From Nocardia bovistercoris (lineage in GTDB: Bacteria; Actinomycetota; Actinomycetes; Mycobacteriales; Mycobacteriaceae): a stretch of 64,000 bases of DNA. This document shows positions 8,202-16,889 of this stretch, piece after piece (positions within the stretch are counted from its first letter, which is position 1; each line of letters opens with the position of its first letter). The stretch lies in assembly GCF_015674855.1 (NCBI RefSeq), contig NZ_JADMLG010000022.1:1-64000 (forward strand). Direction: 5' to 3'. The position numbers and the translations under genes were made by a program. The notes under the pieces were generated by a model. That model did no database searches. It saw only the letters and a program-made list of their open reading frames with translations, and had not been told where the DNA came from.

Positions 8202-9305
8202 TTATTCGGGTAGTAGTTCGAGGCGTACGCCTAGTAGGCGTACTGGGCGGTCCAGGGGGAAGCGGGCTGTTACCGCGAGGGCGGTGTCGGCGATTTGGTC
8301 TACGTCGGTGGTCGGGGTGGGGAGTTTGCGTTGTTTGGTGCGGGTGAAGAAGGTGTTGGTGCGGACGGTTACCGAGACTCTGGTGCTGATGCGGCCTTCG
8401 GCGGCCATCTCTTCGGCGACCTCGCGGGCCAGGCGTGCTACCTGCGCGTCTATCTCGGTGCGGTCGGTCAGGTCTTTCGGGAAAGTTTCGGATTTGCTGC
8501 GGCCCACGGGGGTTCTCGGTTCGGTGGTTACTTCGGTGTCACCTTTGCCGTGGCCGAGGACCCGCAGGTAGGGGCCGGTATTCGGGCCGAATTCGGTGGC
8601 CAGACGCCCGCGGTCGGCGGTCATGAGGTCGGCTACGGTGTCGATGCCGAGTGTTGCCAGTCTGGCGGCGATGCGGGGGCCGATTCCCCAGAGAGCGCTG
8701 GTGGGGCGGTGGGCCATTACTTCGGTCCAGTTGGCGGCCGTCAGTCGGAACATGCCCGCAGTGGCCGCGACGGGGTCGGCGGGCGGTGCGGCGGATTTGC
8801 TCGCGGATTTGGCGAAGCCGGTGGCCAGTTTGGCGGTGAGTTTGTTGTCGCCTATGCCGATGGCGCAGGTCAGGTTCAATTCGGCGATGGCGGTGCGGAT
8901 TTCGGTGGCGAGTTGTTCGGGGGCCGCGGTGTCGGCGGCCAGGAAGGCCTCGTCCCAACCCCAGACTTCGACTCGGCCGGGGAAGGTGCGCAACAGGGCC
9001 ATGACTTCCTCGGATGCCTCCTCGTAGGTGGTCATGTCCAGCGGGAGGAATATGCCTTCGGGGCATTTGCGGTGTGCTGAACGCAGTGCCATTCCGGCGC
9101 GCACGCCGAAGGCGCGTGCGGGGTAGGACGCGCAGGTGACGACCTTGCGGGGCTCGGTGGGGTCGCCGTTGCCGCCGACGATCACGGGGAGGCCGCGCAG
9201 TTCGGGGTGGCGGCGGTACTCGACGGCGGCCTGGAACTGGTCGAGATCGATATGCAGCAGCCAGCGGGCGGCGGCGCCGTCCGGTTCGGGCGAAATCTCG
9301 GCCAT
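8202..9305 (-). CDS. dinB2: Y-family DNA polymerase IV, DinB2/DinP type
   Basis: A 367-aa translesion polymerase. The open frame extends much further upstream, but the ATG at 9305 has GGAGGT 6-7 bases before it and starts at the usual place. Catalytic acidic residues lie in HIDLDQF (D20, D22) and in WGWDEAF. The latter replaces the usual SIDEAF and is typical of actinobacterial DinB2 (Rv3056-like) proteins. A helix-hairpin-helix region (ALWGIGPRIAARL) and a little-finger domain follow, with no beta-clamp motif obvious at the C-terminus (ending RLELLPE). Residue 25, at the steric-gate position, is glutamine rather than aromatic (see findings). It is divergent from the TetR gene. Confidence 0.85.
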   Translation of the reverse strand: MAEISPEPDGAAARWLLHIDLDQFQAAVEYRRHPELRGLPVIVGGNGDPTEPRKVVTCASYPARAFGVRAGMALRSAHRKCPEGIFLPLDMTTYEEASEEVMALLRTFPGRVEVWGWDEAFLAADTAAPEQLATEIRTAIAELNLTCAIGIGDNKLTAKLATGFAKSASKSAAPPADPVAATAGMFRLTAANWTEVMAHRPTSALWGIGPRIAARLATLGIDTVADLMTADRGRLATEFGPNTGPYLRVLGHGKGDTEVTTEPRTPVGRSKSETFPKDLTDRTEIDAQVARLAREVAEEMAAEGRISTRVSVTVRTNTFFTRTKQRKLPTPTTDVDQIADTALAVTARFPLDRPVRLLGVRLELLPE

Positions 9306-9377
9306 CGGGGCACCTCCGCGCGCCACGTGTCGTGTTGCCCACACCCTCGCGCCCCATCGTAGGGATACGGGGAAGTC

Positions 9378-9413
9378 TTGCGTGCGACACCAGAACAGAA
9401 CTAGATTCTGTTT
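9378..9413 (+). promoter_or_regulatory. Palindromic operator over a leaderless promoter of the tetR gene
   Basis: AACAGAA (9394-9400), CTAGA, TTCTGTT (9406-9412) is a perfect 7-5-7 inverted repeat ending one base before the GTG start at 9414. TAGATT (9402-9407) inside it lies six bases before that GTG and fits a -10 element. TTGCGT (9378-9383) lies 18 bases further upstream as a possible -35. A repressor bound here would block its own promoter. Confidence 0.7.
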
Positions 9414-9995
9414 GTGAAGATTCGAGATCGGTTGCTGCTCGCGGCGGAACGGCAGTTCGCCGAGCACGGCGCTCTCGACGCGACATTGACCCAGATCAGG
9501 GCGGCGGCGGGGGCCAGCGTCGGTGCGCTCTATCACCACTTTCCCGACAAATCCGATCTGTATCGGCAGGTGTGGGCGCATGCGCTCACCGACTATCAAC
9601 AGCATTTCTGGGTGGTGGTCGGGCACAGCGCCTGCGCGCGCGAAGGCGTCACCGCGGGGGTGCGCGAACATCTGCGCTGGGTGGGGGAGAACCAGTACCG
9701 GGCGCGGATACTGCTCTCGGCGCGTCCGCCCGGAGTCCGCGACAGCGAAAGCAACCGGGCCTTCCTCGCCGACGTCTGGCGCTGGTGGCGCACCCACGCG
9801 AACTACGGCGCGGTGCGCGAGCTGCCCTTCGACCTGGTCTACGCGCTGTGGCTCGGACCGGCCCAGGAATACAGCAGGCAATGGCTCGCGGGCGACATGC
9901 GCGCCGCCCCGACCTCCGTCGCCGGAGAACTCGCCGAAGCCGCCTGGCTCACCCTCGGCGTCGCCACCGGAACACCAGGCACGAAAGGCACGTGA
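9414..9995 (+). CDS. TetR-family transcriptional regulator
   Basis: A 193-aa regulator. The N-terminal 55 residues form a TetR helix-turn-helix (LTQIRAAAGASVGALYHHFP with the following DKSDLYRQV). The C-terminal ligand domain has no recognisable ligand class. The GTG start has no ribosome binding site because the promoter abuts it, which suggests a leaderless mRNA. The stop overlaps the start of the thioesterase gene, so the two form an operon and the thioesterase is the most likely target. The palindrome at 9394-9412 is the obvious autoregulatory site and could also affect divergent dinB2, about 90 bases away. Confidence 0.85.
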   Translation: MKIRDRLLLAAERQFAEHGALDATLTQIRAAAGASVGALYHHFPDKSDLYRQVWAHALTDYQQHFWVVVGHSACAREGVTAGVREHLRWVGENQYRARILLSARPPGVRDSESNRAFLADVWRWWRTHANYGAVRELPFDLVYALWLGPAQEYSRQWLAGDMRAAPTSVAGELAEAAWLTLGVATGTPGTKGT

Positions 9996-10423
9996 TGACG
10001 ACCACGACCATGGACATCGACTCCGCGCGGCAAGTGCTCGCCGCCCAGCCGTTCGCGCGTCTGGTCGGCACCGAGATCACCGAATTCGGCGGCGGCCGAG
10101 CTACTCTGGTGATCCCGGTGCGCGACGAACTGCGGCAGCAATTCGGTTTCGTGCACGGGGGTGTGCTGTCCTACGCCGCCGACAACGCCCTCACCTTCGC
10201 GGCGGGCACCGTACTCGGGCCCAATGTGCTGACCGGAGGGTTCACCGTCACCTATCTGCGGCCCGCGGCGGGCGATCGGCTGCGCGCCGAAGCCGTCGTC
10301 GCCGGGTCGACCCGCAGGCAGGCGGTGGTGAACTGCGAGATCTACGCGGAGAGTTCGGATGCGGAGCCGGTGCTGTGCGCGGTCGCCCAAGGGACCACGC
10401 GCGTCGTGGAGCGGGCGCTGTAG
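9995..10423 (+). CDS. PaaI-family hotdog thioesterase
   Basis: A 142-aa single-domain hotdog protein expected to hydrolyse acyl-CoA or aryl-CoA thioesters. The diagnostic segment is GFVHGGVLSYAADNALTFAA near residue 50, with the HGG turn and the acidic residue of the active site, followed by TYLRPAAGDRLRAEA. The ATG shares its A with the TGA of the TetR gene. Coupling to a TetR regulator suggests induction by an acyl-CoA or xenobiotic ligand, which is inference. The gene is followed by a strong hairpin shared with convergent lon. Confidence 0.85.
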   Translation: MTTTTMDIDSARQVLAAQPFARLVGTEITEFGGGRATLVIPVRDELRQQFGFVHGGVLSYAADNALTFAAGTVLGPNVLTGGFTVTYLRPAAGDRLRAEAVVAGSTRRQAVVNCEIYAESSDAEPVLCAVAQGTTRVVERAL

Positions 10424-10576
10424 CCGAACCGTGCACGCACGAGGCCCGCGCTTCGTACCCGGACGCCGAACACCGTCGAGAGCGGTCACGGACGCCGACG
10501 GCGATACCGCGAGCGTGGTCGGCGGAACACCTGTTGTCGACCGGCATCTTGTTGTGCGCCCGAGTGACAGGACCCG

Positions 10577-10616
10577 AGAGGCCGGGCACGAAAGAATCCG
10601 TGCCGGCCTCTGGTTT
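10577..10616. terminator. Hairpin terminator between the thioesterase gene and lon
   Basis: Left arm 10577-10590 (AGAGGCCGGGCACG) pairs with right arm 10599-10611 (CGTGCCGGCCTCT) with one bulged G and an 8-base loop. A short TTT follows. It lies between convergent genes. The rest of the 225-bp gap shows nothing recognisable. Confidence 0.7.
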
Positions 10617-10648
10617 CGGCCGATCAGACCGAAGCTCGCTCAGGCCGA

Positions 10649-13048
10649 TTACGCCGAGGCCGCGAAAGCCCGACGATCCAGCGACGCCTCCGTCATCGGC
10701 TCGATGGCGTAGGCGAGGATGTCGGCCACGTCGGCGACGGGACGGACATCGAGGGCGGCCAGCACCTCGGCGGGGACCTCGTCCAGATCCGGTTCGTTGC
10801 GCGCCGGAATGAACACGGTCTTCAACCCGGCCCGCTGCGCGGCGAGCAGCTTCTGCTTCACGCCGCCGATCGGCAGCACCCGGCCGTTCAGCGTGACCTC
10901 ACCGGTCATGCCGACATCGCCGCGCACCTGCCTGCCCAACGCCAGCGACACCAGCGCCGTAACCATCGTCACACCCGCGGAAGGGCCGTCCTTCGGGACC
11001 GCGCCCGCCGGGAAATGGATGTGGATGCCTCGGTCGAGCACCGACGGTTCGATGCCGATCTCTTCCAGGTGCGAGCGCACGTAGGTCAGCGCGATCTGCG
11101 CGGACTCCTTCATGACGTCGCCGAGTTGGCCGGTGAGGGTCAACGAGCGTTCGCCCTCGGCGGCGTTGGCCTCGATGTAGAGGACGTCGCCGCCTGCGCC
11201 CGTCACCGCGAGTCCGGTCGCGACGCCGGGCACCGAGGTGCGTTCCATCGAATCGGGGGTGAAGCGGGGTCGGCCGAGGTAGTCGGTCAGGTCGCCGAGT
11301 CCGATCGTCAGTGCGGTCGACGTGCCGATCTCCTCGACGCCGCCGTTGTAGCCGAGTTCGGTGTCGTAGCCGAGCGAGTCGGGTTCGGACAGTTTCGTCG
11401 CGGCCTTGCGCAGCGCCTTCGCGATCAGCCGTTCCATCTGCCGCACGCCCGCCTCGCGGGTGTAGTTCGCGGCGATCTCGCGCAGCGCCTCCTCGGTGAT
11501 CGACACCTCGTCGGCGGTCAACGCGTTGCGGTCCAGCTGCCGTGGCACCAGGAAGTCGCGTGCGATGGCCACCTTGTCGGCCTCGGTGTAGCCGTCGACG
11601 GTGATGAGTTCCATCCGGTCGAGCAGCGGGCCGGGGATGGTTTCCATCACATTGGCGGTCGCGATGAAGAGCACGTCGGACAGGTCGAGATCCAGGTCGA
11701 GGTAGTGGTCGCGGAAGGTGTGGTTCTGCGCGGGATCCAGCACCTCGAGCAGGGCCGCCGCCGGGTCGCCGCGGAAATCGGAGCCGACCTTGTCGATCTC
11801 GTCGAGCAGGACGACCGGATTCATCGAACCCGCCTCCTTCATCGCGCGCACGATCCGACCCGGCAACGCGCCGACATACGTGCGGCGGTGCCCTCGGATC
11901 TCGGCCTCGTCGCGCACACCGCCGAGGGCGACGCGCACGAACTTCCGGCCGAGCGCACGCGCCACGGATTCACCGAGCGAGGTCTTGCCGACACCGGGCG
12001 GGCCGACCAACACAAGCACCGCGCCGGAACCGCGTCCGCCGACCACCTCCAACCCGCGCCGCGCGCGACGGGCACGCACGGCCAGGTACTCGACCATGCG
12101 GTCCTTGACCTCGTCCAGACCGTGATGATCCGCGTCGAGTACCGCGCGCGCCGCCGAGATATCGGTGCTGTCAGCGGTTTTCACCGTCCACGGCAGTTCG
12201 AGGACGGTGTCGAGCCAGGTGCGGATCCACCCCGATTCCGGGCTCTGATCGCTGGCGCGCTCCAACCTGCCGACCTCGCGCAACGCGGCCTCGCGCACGG
12301 TGTCGGGCAGGTCAGCGTCGGTCACGCGGGTCCGGTAGTCGTCGGCGCCGTCGGGCTCGTCCTCGCCGAGTTCCTTGCGAATCGCGTTGAGCTGCTGGCG
12401 CAGCAGGTATTCGCGCTGACTCTTCTCGAGTCCTTCGCGCACGTCGTCACTGATCTTCTCGGTGATCTCGGCTTCGGCGATATGCGCCTTCGTCCACTCG
12501 ATGAGCGTGGTCAAACGCTGTGTGACATCCGGGGTTTCGAGCAGTTCACGTTTCTGGTCGGCGGTCAGGTACGGCGCGTAGCCCGCCGTGTCGGCGATGG
12601 CCGACGGATCGGTGAGCTGGTTGACCGCATCGATGACCTGCCACGCCTCGCGCCGTTGCAGCACCGAGACGACGAGTTTCTTGTATTCGGCGGCGAGTTC
12701 CCTGGTCCGGCCGTCGGGTTCGGGCGTCGCCACCACCTCGGCCTCAACCCACAGCGCGGCGCCGGGCCCGGTGACCCCGTGCCCGATCCGCGCCCGCCGC
12801 TCGGCTTTCAACACGGCCGCGGGCGCGCCACCGCGCATCCGACCGACTTGTTCGATGGTGGCGACGACGCCGTAGGCGGCATACCCTTCCGACAGCCGCG
12901 GCGCGAGCAGCACCGCCTCGGTCTTCGCGGCCCGCGCGGCGTCGATCGCCGCCTGCGCGGATTCATCCAGTTCGATGGGCACGACCATGCCCGGCAGCAC
13001 GATCGGATCGGTCAGGAACAGCACCGGCAGATTCTGAGCTGTAGTCAC
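10649..13048 (-). CDS. lon: ATP-dependent protease Lon
   Basis: A 799-aa LonA protease that degrades misfolded and regulatory proteins in the cytoplasm. It has the N-terminal substrate-binding domain, a central coiled region, and an AAA+ module with Walker A GPPGVGKTS near residue 345. The C-terminal protease domain has the catalytic serine in KDGPSAGVTM (about 686) and the lysine in GGVKQKLLAA (about 731). I start at the GTG at 13048 because GGAAGGG lies seven bases upstream and MTTAQNLPVLFL is the usual N-terminus; the longer frame from 13093 runs across regulatory DNA. A HAIR-like element sits just upstream, so HspR-type heat-shock control is likely. Confidence 0.95.
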   Translation of the reverse strand: MTTAQNLPVLFLTDPIVLPGMVVPIELDESAQAAIDAARAAKTEAVLLAPRLSEGYAAYGVVATIEQVGRMRGGAPAAVLKAERRARIGHGVTGPGAALWVEAEVVATPEPDGRTRELAAEYKKLVVSVLQRREAWQVIDAVNQLTDPSAIADTAGYAPYLTADQKRELLETPDVTQRLTTLIEWTKAHIAEAEITEKISDDVREGLEKSQREYLLRQQLNAIRKELGEDEPDGADDYRTRVTDADLPDTVREAALREVGRLERASDQSPESGWIRTWLDTVLELPWTVKTADSTDISAARAVLDADHHGLDEVKDRMVEYLAVRARRARRGLEVVGGRGSGAVLVLVGPPGVGKTSLGESVARALGRKFVRVALGGVRDEAEIRGHRRTYVGALPGRIVRAMKEAGSMNPVVLLDEIDKVGSDFRGDPAAALLEVLDPAQNHTFRDHYLDLDLDLSDVLFIATANVMETIPGPLLDRMELITVDGYTEADKVAIARDFLVPRQLDRNALTADEVSITEEALREIAANYTREAGVRQMERLIAKALRKAATKLSEPDSLGYDTELGYNGGVEEIGTSTALTIGLGDLTDYLGRPRFTPDSMERTSVPGVATGLAVTGAGGDVLYIEANAAEGERSLTLTGQLGDVMKESAQIALTYVRSHLEEIGIEPSVLDRGIHIHFPAGAVPKDGPSAGVTMVTALVSLALGRQVRGDVGMTGEVTLNGRVLPIGGVKQKLLAAQRAGLKTVFIPARNEPDLDEVPAEVLAALDVRPVADVADILAYAIEPMTEASLDRRAFAASA

Positions 13049-13066
13049 GTTTCGACCCTTCCAAAA

Positions 13067-13087
13067 CTTGAGCGATACCCACTCAAC
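13067..13087 (-). promoter_or_regulatory. HAIR-like element (HspR site) upstream of lon
   Basis: CTTGAGC-N7-ACTCAAC matches 12 of 14 positions of the HspR-associated inverted repeat CTTGAGT-N7-ACTCAAG. It lies 19 bases before the lon start codon, next to the ribosome binding site. HspR is known to repress dnaK, clpB and, in streptomycetes, lon. No hspR gene is present in this window. Confidence 0.7.
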
Positions 13088-13303
13088 CCCCACCCCACCC
13101 CCGTTGTTCCCCCACCAACCCCACTTCGCTCACAGCGGAACCAACAAGGTCCGCAACAGCGCGAACCTGCTACCGGACGGCAGTCTCGCGCGGAGATCAA
13201 GGACAGAAGCGCTGTTGATCCAATCCCCGATCGAGCGCTGACAGAGTCGGATTTTGGTATCTTTTGGACGAAAACACCCATTTGAATGTAGTGAGGTGGC
13301 GCG

Positions 13304-14584
13304 ATGCTCATCCGGTTCGAAGTGGAGAACTTCCGCTCGATCGTCGAGCCGGCGGAGTTGTCGATGGTCGCGGTGGACGACAGACCGGAGGTACGGATCC
13401 ATCCGAAGTTCGGCGCTTCCCTGGTACCGGTCGCAGGCATCTTCGGTCCCAACGCCTCCGGGAAATCGAATGTGCTGGCGGCACTGGCCTGGCTGCGGTC
13501 AGCGGTGCGACATTCGTTGCGTGGATGGGACGACGAGATCCCGGTCGAACCATTCGCCTTCGGCGACCGGAAAAGCCAAGACTCTTCGTTCGCATTGGAG
13601 CTGGAGATCGGCGGGATCCGCTTCGAGTATCTCCTGGATGTCGGAAGGCATCGAGTCAGCTACGAGGCACTCTTCCACTATCCGGAAGGACGCAAGCGAA
13701 GGGTTTTCGAGCGCGAGGCGAACGAGCTCGTGCTCCAGCGCGGCCTCGGTGAGCTCGCGGGCACCCGAACGCTCCTCACCGACCGGTCACTCGCGCTGTC
13801 CATCATGCGACGCTTCGACGAGCCGACCACCTCGGCTTTCGCTCGAACCCTCCTTCGCATCACCGCGATGGGGCAACCTCTCAGCGGCCTGCGACGCAGT
13901 CCCGCCCGGACAATGCACTCGACGCTGCGCCTGTTCGATCCACCACGAGAGGGAGATTTCGACGACGCGCTGCCGGGTGAAACAGAGTTCGACGAGCAAG
14001 AATGGCAATCGACTCGCCGACACGCGATCGCATTGCTCCAGCTCGCCGATCTCGGCGTGGCAGATGTCGAAATCGAGGAAACCCGAATCGAATCCGAGCG
14101 AAGCGGTACCGTCACGCGACGAGTACCGCAACTTGTCCACGTCGCCGACAAAGAACGATTGCCGTTCGAGTATCAGCACGAGTCGGCCGGAACTCAAGCT
14201 TGGTTCGAACTGATCGGACCGGTGCTCATGGCACTGCGAAGCGGCGCGGTCATACTCTTCGATGAACTCGATGCCAGTTTGCACCCGACACTTACGGCTC
14301 GCCTCGTCGAACTATTCAAAGGCCACAAGTCCAACCCGCACGGCGCTCAACTCGTGTTCACCTCGCACGACACCAACCTCTTGAATCACCTCAACCGCGA
14401 CGAGGTATGGCTGACTCAGAAGGAGTCGAACGGCTCGACACGCTTCGCCGCTCTCTCCGATTTCGCGGGCGAGCGAGTTCGCCGATCGGCGAACCTGGAG
14501 AGTGGCTATCTGAGCGGGCGCTTCGGTGCGCTGCCTGACGTGTCCCGCCTTGATGTCCTGCAAGATCTGGGACTGATCGGATGA
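13304..14584 (+). CDS. AAA-type ATPase, RloA/AbiLi-like
   Basis: A 426-aa ABC/SMC-like ATPase of the AAA_15/AAA_21 group that pairs with RloB proteins in presumed anti-phage systems. It opens with MLIRFEVENFRSI, typical of the family. Walker A is GPNASGKSN (residues 48-56), an ABC-like signature is ESAGTQAWF near residue 292, and Walker B is ILFDELDASLHP followed by a switch histidine in VFTSHDTNLL. A GAGGTGG ribosome binding site precedes the ATG; TATCTT at 13258-13263 could be its -10. It overlaps the rloB-like gene by four bases. The codons are visibly less GC-biased than in neighbouring housekeeping genes, as expected for acquired DNA. Function as a defence sensor is inferred from the family. 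Confidence 0.82.
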   Translation: MLIRFEVENFRSIVEPAELSMVAVDDRPEVRIHPKFGASLVPVAGIFGPNASGKSNVLAALAWLRSAVRHSLRGWDDEIPVEPFAFGDRKSQDSSFALELEIGGIRFEYLLDVGRHRVSYEALFHYPEGRKRRVFEREANELVLQRGLGELAGTRTLLTDRSLALSIMRRFDEPTTSAFARTLLRITAMGQPLSGLRRSPARTMHSTLRLFDPPREGDFDDALPGETEFDEQEWQSTRRHAIALLQLADLGVADVEIEETRIESERSGTVTRRVPQLVHVADKERLPFEYQHESAGTQAWFELIGPVLMALRSGAVILFDELDASLHPTLTARLVELFKGHKSNPHGAQLVFTSHDTNLLNHLNRDEVWLTQKESNGSTRFAALSDFAGERVRRSANLESGYLSGRFGALPDVSRLDVLQDLGLIG

Positions 14585-15246
14585 GCGCGAAGGACCGGGG
14601 CAAGAAGGGGAAGCCCCTGAAGCGCAGAACCGAAACCAAACCGGTGCGAACCACCTTTCCGGTCTACGCGGAAGGAAAGTCGACCGAACCCGAGTACATC
14701 GACGCACTGAAACGGCTACCCGAGTTCACCGAAGCTGTGTCCGTGGATGTGTCGATCGAGGAAGCCGGGGCCACACCGATGCGCCTCGTGGAAAGCGCCT
14801 GCGCCGACAAGCGCCGCGCCGACCTCGACATCGATTTCTATTGGTGTGTATTCGATGTGGAATTCCCACAAAATCATCCCCACCTCGATCGGGCAAGGCA
14901 AATGGCGACGGACAATGGCGTCCGTTTGGCGATCAGCAACCCGTGCTTCGAGATCTGGCTGATCCTTCACCACTGTCGCCACGCAGGTCATATCTCGACC
15001 GATGGGGCAATACAGCTCCGACGTGAACTCGACGGATCAGATGGCAAACATCTCGACGGTCCCCTCTACATGAAACTCGCGGACGACGCTGTCCGCCACG
15101 CGCAGTCTCTCCGGGAGAAACACCGTAGGGATGGCACAGAGTTCCCGGACGACAACCCCTCATCCTCCGTGGACCTGTTCGTGACCCACCTTCGCCAGGA
15201 AGTACGGTCCGCGATGGAAAACCTGCGGACCGCCACACACCCGTAG
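14581..15246 (+). CDS. RloB-like protein (AbiLii family), presumed TOPRIM-like effector
   Basis: A 221-aa RloB-family protein. The conserved glutamate is in VYAEGKSTEPEY (E31), a DxE pair lies in VFDVEF (D92, E94), and the family signature ISNPCFEIWLILHH is at residues 118-131. The E...DxD/E arrangement is that of a TOPRIM-like metal-binding site. The N-terminus is strongly basic (KKGKPLKRRTETK). ATGA overlap with the ATPase gene shows translational coupling. In related systems (AbiL, and the more distant PARIS) the ATPase restrains or activates a toxic partner. That this protein is a nuclease-like effector is inference. Confidence 0.8.
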   Translation: MSAKDRGKKGKPLKRRTETKPVRTTFPVYAEGKSTEPEYIDALKRLPEFTEAVSVDVSIEEAGATPMRLVESACADKRRADLDIDFYWCVFDVEFPQNHPHLDRARQMATDNGVRLAISNPCFEIWLILHHCRHAGHISTDGAIQLRRELDGSDGKHLDGPLYMKLADDAVRHAQSLREKHRRDGTEFPDDNPSSSVDLFVTHLRQEVRSAMENLRTATHP

Positions 15247-15354
15247 GACGGCCATTCGACTACGAGAGTGTCGCTCACCGCACAGACCTGCACGGATACT
15301 TCGCTCACAGCGGATTTCGAACGATGTGAGTCGGGGGGTTCTCGCAAAATTTCG

Positions 15355-15367
15355 GTAACTAAGTTAC
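15355..15367. promoter_or_regulatory. Short inverted repeat upstream of the lipase gene
   Basis: GTAAC-TAA-GTTAC forms a perfect 13-bp dyad about 100 bases before the lipase start. It could be a regulator site; no partner is evident. The surrounding gap 15247-15464 holds no other clear signal. Confidence 0.3.
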
Positions 15368-15464
15368 TGTCTGGTAGTCGTTTGGTGACCCGTGTCATGT
15401 CTCGGGTCGCGGTGCGGCGTTGGACACACCGGCGATGGCGCCGGGGATCTCATGGGAGTTGCAG

Positions 15465-16802
15465 ATGTACGGACAGCGCGGTCGGGGCCGATCGCTATGG
15501 GGACGTTGTGCCGCTTCATTCGCGGTCGCGGTGGCGGCGGCGTGCTTCACCGCGGCGGGCGGGGTCGGCGTCGGCGTGCCGGAGGCGGCGGCCGCGCCGG
15601 TCAGCAGCTTCTACACGCCGCCCGCGCAGATCCCATCGGCGCCGGGCTCGATCGTCAAGACCCAGCCGATGCCGCTGTACATCACGGCGCCGACATCGGC
15701 GGGTTGGCCGGGCAAGGCGCAGCTGGTCATGTACACGAGTCGACTACAGGACGGGTCGCCGGTCGCGGTCAGCGGCACGTTCATCGACGCGGCGGTGCCG
15801 TGGTCCGGTCCCGGTCCTCGGCCGACCGTCGTGATCGCCCCCGGTACCTCGGGCCAGGGTGACCAGTGCGCGATGTCGGTGGCGTTCTCCACGGGCCTCG
15901 CGCTGCTCACCGACCCGTCGCTCGGAATTTCGGCGAACCAGGAACTGCCCGCGTCGGCGGTGTGGAGCGCGCTCGGCGCGCGGGTCCTCGTCACCGACTA
16001 CATCGGCCTCGGCACCCCCGGTATCCACACCTACGGCAACCGGATCGAATCCGGCCAAGCCGTGCTCGACGGCGTACGCGCCGCCAACGCGCTCGCCGGG
16101 GTCGGATCGGACACCCCGACGGTGCTGTGGGGCTACTCACAGGGCGGCGGCGCGACCGCGGCGGCCGTGGAGATGGCCCCCGACTACGCGCCCGAACTCA
16201 ACCTCAAGGGCACCTGGGCCGGTGGGCCGACCGCCGATCTCGGCGCGATCACGCCGCGCATCGACGGCTCCCTCATCAGCGGCGCCATCGGCTTCGCCAT
16301 CAACGCGCTGGCCGCTCGCTACCCCGCGATCAACGACTCCATCAGGAAGATCTCGAGCCCGTCCGGTATCGGGCTGCTGAACGAGTTGAGCACTTCGTGC
16401 ATCGCCGACGTGATCATGAAACACCCGTTCATGCGCACGAATTCGATGACCATAGACGGCCGTTCGCTGAGCGAGCACATCGCGGAACTGCCCGAGGCCG
16501 TGGCCGCGCTGGACGAGATGAAGATCGGCAATCTGACCCCCGCGTCGCCGGTGCTCATCACCAGCGGTCGCAACGACGACGCGGTGCCGTACGGCCAAGC
16601 CCGTCAGCTCGCCTCCGACTGGTGCGCGAAGGGCGCGACGGTCACCTTCCGTACCAACGAACTGCCACCGATCCTGCCGGGCAGCGTGCTTCCCGGCCAC
16701 TTCGGGCCGGAACTGATCGACGGGTTCGGTCCCGACAACGCCGTCACCTACTTGCTCGATCGCCTCGGTGACAAGCCCCTCACCGGCTGCACCATCGACT
16801 GA
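15465..16802 (+). CDS. Secreted lipase (LIP / CAL-A-like alpha/beta hydrolase)
   Basis: A 445-aa exported lipase of the secretory lipase family common in Nocardia and mycobacteria. A signal peptide covers about residues 1-43 (hydrophobic SFAVAVAAACFTAAGG, cleavage after AAA). The nucleophile is in GYSQGG, the acid is probably in SGRNDDAVP, and the histidine is in LPGHFGPE near the C-terminus. I choose the ATG at 15465, with GGGAG 7 bases before it, over an upstream TTG. It probably hydrolyses acylglycerols or esters outside the cell. It is transcribed alone and followed by two strong hairpins. Confidence 0.88.
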   Translation: MYGQRGRGRSLWGRCAASFAVAVAAACFTAAGGVGVGVPEAAAAPVSSFYTPPAQIPSAPGSIVKTQPMPLYITAPTSAGWPGKAQLVMYTSRLQDGSPVAVSGTFIDAAVPWSGPGPRPTVVIAPGTSGQGDQCAMSVAFSTGLALLTDPSLGISANQELPASAVWSALGARVLVTDYIGLGTPGIHTYGNRIESGQAVLDGVRAANALAGVGSDTPTVLWGYSQGGGATAAAVEMAPDYAPELNLKGTWAGGPTADLGAITPRIDGSLISGAIGFAINALAARYPAINDSIRKISSPSGIGLLNELSTSCIADVIMKHPFMRTNSMTIDGRSLSEHIAELPEAVAALDEMKIGNLTPASPVLITSGRNDDAVPYGQARQLASDWCAKGATVTFRTNELPPILPGSVLPGHFGPELIDGFGPDNAVTYLLDRLGDKPLTGCTID

Positions 16803-16816
16803 TCGACGCACACGCG

Positions 16817-16849
16817 TGGCGGGCCGCACCGAAAGGTGTCGGCCCGCCA
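16817..16849. terminator. Hairpin after the lipase gene
   Basis: TGGCGGGCCG-CACC pairs with GGTG-T-CGGCCCGCCA around a GAAA loop. There is no T-run after it. It acts with the next hairpin to separate convergent genes. Confidence 0.65.
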
Positions 16850-16889
16850 TCGTCGTATCCGGGACGACCTTCTCCGAAGCCTCGCCGCT

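Noticed and set aside
11015..13285. 756-codon plus-strand open frame
   Set aside because: Antisense to lon, low complexity, no recognisable motif.
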